Origin: an uncultured Rhodospirillales bacterium
GTDB lineage: Bacteria > Pseudomonadota > Alphaproteobacteria > Acetobacterales > Acetobacteraceae
Reading direction: 5' to 3'
DNA length: 51,238 bases
NCBI GenBank assembly: GCA_903924855.1
Contig: CAIYCW010000038.1
Coordinates: 1-51,238, forward strand
The position numbers and the translations under genes are program-made. The notes under the pieces were generated by a model. That model was not told where the DNA came from. It saw only the letters and a list, made by a program, of their open reading frames with translations, and ran no database searches. Of this stretch, positions 46,651 to 51,238 are shown one piece after another. Numbering within the stretch: position 1 is the stretch's first letter; each line of letters starts with the position of its first letter.

Positions 46651-47668
46651 GGCCAAGCCGTCCCCGTTAGGATCGCCACACTCTGCCGGAGTCTGTTCCA
46701 TCATCGCCCAATCTCTCGCCTTCATCGCCCTGGCGCTGCCGCTGGAAGCCCTGCTGGGTTACCCGCAAGCCCTCTATCGCGCCATAGGCCACCCGGTGGT
46801 GTGGATCGGCGCCATCATCTCAGCGCTCGACCGGCATCTGAACCGGCCTACCTGGCCCGCAACACTGCGCCGCCTGGCGGGGGTGCTCGGCATGCTCCTG
46901 CTCTGCGCCGGCACCACAGGCCTCAGCCTCGCCCTGCAGCAGGCGATTCGCACGCTGCTGCCGGCACCCTGGTCCATGCTCATCCTCGTCCTGCTCGGCA
47001 CCTCGCTGCTCGCCCAGCGCAGCCTGTATGACCATGTCGCAGCCGTGGCCCGCGGCCTGCGCGATGGCGGGCTGGAAGGCGGGCGCAAGGCGGTGTCGAT
47101 GATCGTCGGCCGCAACCCGCAAACCCTGGACGAGGCCGGCGTGTGCCGCGCCGCCATCGAAAGCCTGGCCGAGAATTTCGCGGACGGCATCGTCTGCCCC
47201 GCCCTCTGGGCCGCGCTGTTCGGCCTGCCCGGGCTGGTCTTCTACAAGACCGTCAACACCGCCGATTCGATGATCGGCCACCGCACGCCGCGCCACGAAG
47301 CCTTTGGCTGGGCGGCGGCACGCCTCGATGACGTCATCAACCTGCCCGGCGCCCGCCTGTCCAGCCTGCTGCTGGCCCTCGCCGCGGGACCACGCGCTGG
47401 CACCGCCGCCCGCGCCGCCTGGCGCGATGCCAGAGGCCACCGCTCCCCCAATGCCGGCTGGCCGGAAGCCGCCATGGCCGGAGCACTCGGCCTGCGCCTG
47501 GCCGGACCGCGGATCTATGGCGATATCCGCGTCGAGGATGCCTGGATGGGCGACGGCACGCCCGATGCCAGCGAAGCCGATCTGCGCCGCGCCCTTCACC
47601 TTTACCGGATCGCCTGCGCCCTGCTGATGGCGCTCGCGGGAACGCTGGCTCTCATCGCGCGAGGCTGA
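46649..47668 (+). CDS. cobD: Adenosylcobinamide-phosphate synthase (CbiB/CobD)
   Basis: A 339-residue inner-membrane protein that attaches the aminopropanol phosphate arm to adenosylcobyric acid. Family blocks are [101 protein letters not shown] and [21 protein letters not shown]. Several hydrophobic segments agree with the family. It is called CbiB in Salmonella and CobD in Pseudomonas nomenclature. The ATG at 46649 is the only in-frame start near the expected N-terminus. It ends 17 nt inside the convergent cobQ gene. Confidence 0.92.
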   Translation: MAKPSPLGSPHSAGVCSIIAQSLAFIALALPLEALLGYPQALYRAIGHPVVWIGAIISALDRHLNRPTWPATLRRLAGVLGMLLLCAGTTGLSLALQQAIRTLLPAPWSMLILVLLGTSLLAQRSLYDHVAAVARGLRDGGLEGGRKAVSMIVGRNPQTLDEAGVCRAAIESLAENFADGIVCPALWAALFGLPGLVFYKTVNTADSMIGHRTPRHEAFGWAAARLDDVINLPGARLSSLLLALAAGPRAGTAARAAWRDARGHRSPNAGWPEAAMAGALGLRLAGPRIYGDIRVEDAWMGDGTPDASEADLRRALHLYRIACALLMALAGTLALIARG

Positions 47669-49103
47669 ACAACCGCCCGACATCCATATGCGCCTCCAGA
47701 TGCGCTGCCAGAGCGTCCAGCGTGGCCTCGATAGTCTCCGCATGCCGGTAATCCCTCGGCACACCGCCCCATTCCCGCACCAGCGCCGCCCGGGCCAGAT
47801 CACCGGCCAGCAGACCATGCAGATAGGTCCCCATCACCCGCCCATCCGCACTGATCGCCCCCTCACCCCGTCCATCGGCCAGCACCGCGAAGGGCCGCGC
47901 GCAATCCACGCCGGTGGTGATGCCCATATGCATCTCATAGCCGGAGACCGTCCCGCCCGCCGTCAGCTCCCCGCTGACCTCACGCAACGCCTTCCACCCC
48001 GCCAGCACCGTCTCCACCTCAAGCAAGCCCAACCCGGGCGCGGCCCCAGGCGGCCCCTCGATGCCATCCGGATCCGCCACCACCCGCCCCAACATCTGAT
48101 ACCCGCCGCACAGCCCCAGCACCCGCCCGCCGCGCCTGACATGCGCCGCCAGGTCAACATCCCATCCCGCCGTCCGCAGCGAAGCCAGATCGGCCAATGT
48201 CGATTTCGACCCCGGCAGCACCACCACATCACAGTCCGGGATCGCCTCGCCCGGCCGGATCAGCCGCAGATCCACGTCAGGCTCTTCCGCCAGCGGGTCC
48301 AGATCGTCGAAATTCGCGATCATCTTCAGGCACAACGCCACCACGCGCAGCGCCGCCCCCTCCCGCCGGCGCGCGCGCCCGGCCAGCTCCATCGCATCCT
48401 CCGCCGGAAGCCGGGATGCGCCCTCGAAATGCGGCACCAACCCCAGCGCGGGCCAACCGGTGCGCTCCGCGATCAACGCCATGCCATCGGCGAACAGCGA
48501 CAGATCACCGCGCATCCGATTCACAATGAACCCGCACACCATCGCCGCATCCTCGGGCTCAAGCACCGCCCGCGTGCCCACCAGGCTCGCAATCACCCCG
48601 CCCCGGTCAATATCGCCGATCACCACCACCGGCACGCCCGCCGCCCGCGCGAACCCCATATTGGCGATGTCGCCCTTGCGCAGATTGATCTCGGACGCCG
48701 ATCCCGCGCCCTCCACCAGCACCAGATCAGCCTCGGCGGACAGCAGGCGAAAACTCTCCAGCACCTCCGGCAGCAGCCCAGGCTTCATCGCCTGATACTC
48801 ACGCGCCCGCGCGGCGCCGCGCACCCGGCCCTGCACCACCAGCTGGGCGCCGATCTCGCTTTGCGGCTTCAGCAGCACCGGGTTCATATGCACCGAGGGC
48901 GCCACGCCACAGGCCAGCGCCTGCAACGCCTGCGCCCGACCGATCTCGCCGCCATCGGCGGTCACCGCCGCGTTGTTGGACATGTTCTGCGGCTTGAACG
49001 GCCGCACCGACAGGCCGCGCAGCTTCGCCGCCCGGCACAGCCCCGCCACCAGCAAGGATTTGCCAACGCTCGATCCCGTGCCTTGAAACATGAGGGCAGG
49101 CAT
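47652..49103 (-). CDS. cobQ: Cobyric acid synthase
   Basis: A 483-residue glutamine-dependent amidotransferase that amidates four side chains of adenosylcobyrinic acid a,c-diamide. The N-terminal ATPase domain has [10 protein letters not shown] (7-16) and [15 protein letters not shown]. The C-terminal triad domain has the nucleophile Cys in [12 protein letters not shown] and His in MGTYLHGLL. The start codon overlaps the stop of cobO by one base (TGATG). Length and order of blocks match CobQ and distinguish it from cobyrinate a,c-diamide synthase (CobB). Confidence 0.95.
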   Translation of the reverse strand: MPALMFQGTGSSVGKSLLVAGLCRAAKLRGLSVRPFKPQNMSNNAAVTADGGEIGRAQALQALACGVAPSVHMNPVLLKPQSEIGAQLVVQGRVRGAARAREYQAMKPGLLPEVLESFRLLSAEADLVLVEGAGSASEINLRKGDIANMGFARAAGVPVVVIGDIDRGGVIASLVGTRAVLEPEDAAMVCGFIVNRMRGDLSLFADGMALIAERTGWPALGLVPHFEGASRLPAEDAMELAGRARRREGAALRVVALCLKMIANFDDLDPLAEEPDVDLRLIRPGEAIPDCDVVVLPGSKSTLADLASLRTAGWDVDLAAHVRRGGRVLGLCGGYQMLGRVVADPDGIEGPPGAAPGLGLLEVETVLAGWKALREVSGELTAGGTVSGYEMHMGITTGVDCARPFAVLADGRGEGAISADGRVMGTYLHGLLAGDLARAALVREWGGVPRDYRHAETIEATLDALAAHLEAHMDVGRLFSLAR

Positions 49104-49705
49104 CAGAACTCGATGCCCTGCTGCGCCTTCACCCCAGCGGCAAAATGGTGCTTCACCGCGCCAAACTCCGTCACCAGATCGGCCGCCTCGATCAGCGCCG
49201 GCTTCGCATTCCGCCCGGTCACCACCACGTGCTGCATCGCAGGCCGCGCCGCGAAGCCCGCCAGCACCGCATCCAGCGCCAGATAGTCATAGCGCAGGGC
49301 GATATTCAGCTCGTCCAGCACCACCAGCGCCACCTGCGGATCGGCCAGAAACGCCCGAGCCTTCTCCCAGGCGCGCCCAGCCGCCGCCACGTCGCGCGCG
49401 CGGTCCTGCGTCTCCCAGGTGAAGCCCTCGCCCATGCTGTGCCAGGCGATCAGATCGCCGAACGCGGCAAACGCATCCCGCTCCCCGGTGCCCCAGGCGC
49501 CCTTGATGAACTGCACCACCCCCACCCGCCTGCCATGCCCCAGCATGCGCAGGGCCAGGCCAAACGCCGCCGTGCTTTTGCCCTTGCCCGGCCCGGTATG
49601 AACGATCAGCAGACCCTTCTCGATGGTCTTGGACGCAACCTCCGCATCCTGCACCGCCTTGCGCCTGGCCATCTTCTCGCGGTGGCGGGCCTCCTCCTCG
49701 CTCAT
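49103..49705 (-). CDS. cobO: Cob(I)yrinic acid a,c-diamide adenosyltransferase
   Basis: A 200-residue CobO/BtuR/CobA-family ATP:corrinoid adenosyltransferase. The P-loop is [18 protein letters not shown] (37-53 region); [28 protein letters not shown] and [21 protein letters not shown] are family blocks. It adds the 5'-deoxyadenosyl group to the corrinoid. It overlaps cobP (ATGA, 4 nt) upstream and cobQ downstream, so the three genes are translationally coupled. Confidence 0.95.
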   Translation of the reverse strand: MSEEEARHREKMARRKAVQDAEVASKTIEKGLLIVHTGPGKGKSTAAFGLALRMLGHGRRVGVVQFIKGAWGTGERDAFAAFGDLIAWHSMGEGFTWETQDRARDVAAAGRAWEKARAFLADPQVALVVLDELNIALRYDYLALDAVLAGFAARPAMQHVVVTGRNAKPALIEAADLVTEFGAVKHHFAAGVKAQQGIEF

Positions 49706-50214
49706 CCCTTCACCCGCATCGCAATCCCCGCCACCATGAACTCCACCCGATCCGCCAGCGCCGCCACGCGCTGGTTCAGCAGCCCGGCCGCGTCGCGAAA
49801 CCGCCGCGCCAGCGCGTTGTCCGGCACAATGCCAAGCCCCGTCTCATTGGCCACCAGCACGGTCAGACCACGTCGCGCCCGCAGCGCCCCGATCAGCCCA
49901 TCCGCCGCATCCTCGATGTCGTACTCGCCCAGCAGCAGATTGGTCACCCACAGCGTCAGGCAATCCACCAGCACCGGATGATCCCCCGCCTGCTCCAGCG
50001 CCAGGGCCAGATGCAGCGGCGCCTCACTGGTGATCCAGCCGGAAGGCCTGCGCGCGCGATGCAACGCGATGCGCGCATGCATCTCCTCATCAAAGGCCTG
50101 GGCGGTCGCGATATACACCCAAGGCCCCGGCAGCGCCTCCACACTTGCCTCCGCATGCCGGCTCTTGCCGGAGCGCGCGCCGCCCAGCACGAAATGCACC
50201 TGGGGTTCTGTCAT
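49702..50214 (-). CDS. cobP: Adenosylcobinamide kinase/guanylyltransferase
   Basis: A 170-residue bifunctional enzyme (CobU in Salmonella, CobP in Pseudomonas) that phosphorylates adenosylcobinamide and transfers GMP to it. The P-loop is GGARSGKSRHAE (11-22). The expected guanylylated His is H52 in ALHRARRPSGW. VDCLTLWVTNLL and VLVANETGLGIVP are conserved. It is the first gene of the minus-strand cobP-cobO-cobQ unit. Its start lies only about 70 nt from the divergent cobalamin riboswitch, and no riboswitch was seen on its own strand. Confidence 0.94.
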   Translation of the reverse strand: MTEPQVHFVLGGARSGKSRHAEASVEALPGPWVYIATAQAFDEEMHARIALHRARRPSGWITSEAPLHLALALEQAGDHPVLVDCLTLWVTNLLLGEYDIEDAADGLIGALRARRGLTVLVANETGLGIVPDNALARRFRDAAGLLNQRVAALADRVEFMVAGIAMRVKG

Positions 50215-50286
50215 GTCAGTTCCCCTGTGATGGCACTGTCCATTTGATTTGACACTCGCATCCCCCGGTCATACGCAGAAGCGGAT

Positions 50287-50456
50287 GGTCCTTCCAGTCG
50301 GAAGGTGAAAAGGGAATGCGGTGCGGGAGACATCCCCAGGCCGCAGCTGCCCCCGCAACTGTAGGCGGAGAGTGTCTGGCCCCATGCCACTGGCGCGAAA
50401 GCGCTGGGAAGGTCGGTCAGAGGCGTCTGATCCGCAAGCCAGGAGACCTGCCATCG
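50287..50456 (+). ncRNA. Cobalamin (AdoCbl) riboswitch
   Basis: Conserved pieces appear in the right order: GGTCC at 50287, AAAAGGGAATGCGGTGC (50308-50324), CAGCTGCCCCCGCAACTGTA (50344-50363), a variable stem, GGGAAGG (50406-50412) and the B12 box AGCCAGGAGACCTGCC (50437-50452). It faces the DUF1636 and cobW genes. A GC-rich hairpin follows around 50485-50505 (CCGGG/CCCGG arms), a candidate expression-platform terminator. Confidence 0.93.
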
Positions 50457-50620
50457 CGCCCGGGCAACCGGGAGACCAATTGTGCCGCCGGGCGGGGTGC
50501 CCCGGAGGCTTCGATCCCGCACGGCTCACCCCGCGCGGCACCGACCCCGCGTGCACGCCGCACAACGGGCAATTCGCACCCGAGAACCGTGGCAGCAAGG
50601 CTGCAACCAGGCAGGGTGAC

Positions 50621-51001
50621 ATGACCGATACGACTCCCACACTCCATATCTGCGTCACCTGCCGCGCCAATCTGCCGCTGGTGGAGAACGAGAAGGTGAT
50701 GGGCCGCAAACTCTACGAGGCGGTGGCCGATCATCTCGACCCGATGATCTCGCTGCAACCCGTGGTCTGCCTCGGCAACTGCCTGCAAGGCTGCTCGGCG
50801 GCGATGACGCAGCAGGGCAAATGGTCCTATCTGCTCGGCCATCTCACCCCGGATCACGCAGCCGACCTCGCCCATTACGCGCTGGCTTTCGTCAAATCCG
50901 AGAACGGCACAGTATGGCGTTCCGGACGTGCGGACTCGTTGCGCGATGCCATCGTGGCCCGTATCCCCGGCCAAGGTTTCACCCAGAAGGAGACCGCATG
51001 A
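50621..51001 (+). CDS. DUF1636 metal-binding protein (ferredoxin-like), cobalamin-regulated
   Basis: A 126-residue soluble protein with cysteines C11, C14 (CVTC), C50, C54 and C58 (CLGNCLQGC), the layout of thioredoxin-fold [2Fe-2S] proteins. It belongs to the DUF1636 family, commonly found with cobalamin biosynthesis genes and under B12 riboswitches. The role is not established; metal or electron delivery for cobalt insertion is a guess. The ATG at 50621 lies 164 nt after the B12 box. Its stop overlaps the cobW start (ATGATG). Confidence 0.85.
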   Translation: MTDTTPTLHICVTCRANLPLVENEKVMGRKLYEAVADHLDPMISLQPVVCLGNCLQGCSAAMTQQGKWSYLLGHLTPDHAADLAHYALAFVKSENGTVWRSGRADSLRDAIVARIPGQGFTQKETA

Positions 51002-51238
51002 TGCCCCGCATCCCCGCCACCATCATCACCGGCTTCCTCGGCGCCGGCAAAACCACGCTGCTGCGCCATGTGCTGGCCCATGCCGGCGGAAGGCGCTTCG
51101 CCGTCATCGTCAACGAGTTCGGCGAGCTGGGCATCGATGGCGAAACCCTGAAATCCTGCGGCATCCCGGGCTGCGAGGACACCGATATCGTCGAACTCGC
51201 CAATGGCTGCCTGTGCTGCACCGTGGCGGACGAGTTCC
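50998..51238 (+). CDS. cobW: CobW-family GTPase metallochaperone, N-terminal part
   Basis: The frame is open from the ATG at 50998 to the right edge, 80 residues. The P-loop is GFLGAGKTT (12-20), followed by VIVNEFGELGID (37-48) and the metal-binding motif GCLCC (C71, C73, C74), diagnostic of the COG0523/CobW GTPases. A second ATG at 51001 is possible, but AAGGAG lies 5 nt before 50998. Under a cobalamin riboswitch and after DUF1636 it is most likely the CobW linked to cobalt handling for the aerobic cobaltochelatase, probably with cobN beyond the edge. Confidence 0.93.
   Translation, partial: MMPRIPATIITGFLGAGKTTLLRHVLAHAGGRRFAVIVNEFGELGIDGETLKSCGIPGCEDTDIVELANGCLCCTVADEF

Overview
The window is GC-rich coding DNA from an alphaproteobacterium, most likely Rhodospirillales/Acetobacteraceae. 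This rests on a PQQ-type sorbosone dehydrogenase, an aerobic-type (CobO/CobQ/CobC) cobalamin gene set, form II molybdenum hydroxylases, a set of family-5 peptide-binding proteins, and a short conserved protein (29601-30233) that I recall from that family. No rRNA, tRNA or universal marker gene is present, so the family-level placement is an inference. I found no transposase, phage gene, CRISPR array or replication origin.

Layout. 1-7149: a left-truncated solute-binding protein and a divergent sorbosone dehydrogenase; a complete form II (CO-dehydrogenase-like) molybdenum hydroxylase operon in the order small-large-medium on the minus strand; a seven-helix membrane protein; and a small secreted protein. 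7240-16334: a cupin, then a Dpp/Opp-type peptide ABC transporter on the minus strand (three paralogous binding proteins, two permeases, two ATPases). 16434-25219: a plus-strand run of GtrA, MepA, an MFS exporter, a second form II molybdenum large subunit without its partners, and then a translationally coupled trio: gamma-glutamyltransferase, class II aldolase and M20 dipeptidase. 25527-28040: a GAF-GGDEF diguanylate cyclase and glycerol kinase.

28037-34194 is a repeat-rich, gene-sparse stretch. It holds an LpxR-like lipid A deacylase, a conserved hypothetical gene, three PEP-CTERM proteins (two are tandem paralogues with matching promoters), tandem REP-like hairpins and a second A/T-rich palindrome family. 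34195-41596: a PotABCD-like ABC transporter, a divergent LacI/GntR-type regulator, a perfect 18-bp GntR-type operator, and malate synthase G. 42455-45565: a large SNF2 helicase with a SWIM zinc finger. 45646-51238: a cobalamin block (cobC, cobD/cbiB, cobQ, cobO, cobP), with a cobalamin riboswitch driving a divergent DUF1636-CobW pair that runs off the right edge.

Together the genes describe a free-living heterotroph that imports and degrades peptides and gamma-glutamyl compounds, oxidises alcohols, aldehydes or other small organics in the periplasm and by molybdenum enzymes, uses the glyoxylate pathway, and makes or salvages cobalamin. The least explained parts are the REP hairpin family, whose arms covary while an A-C mismatch is kept and whose copies sit just after stop codons; the isolated GntR-type operator before malate synthase; and the tandem PEP-CTERM pair with conserved promoter-hairpin leaders.
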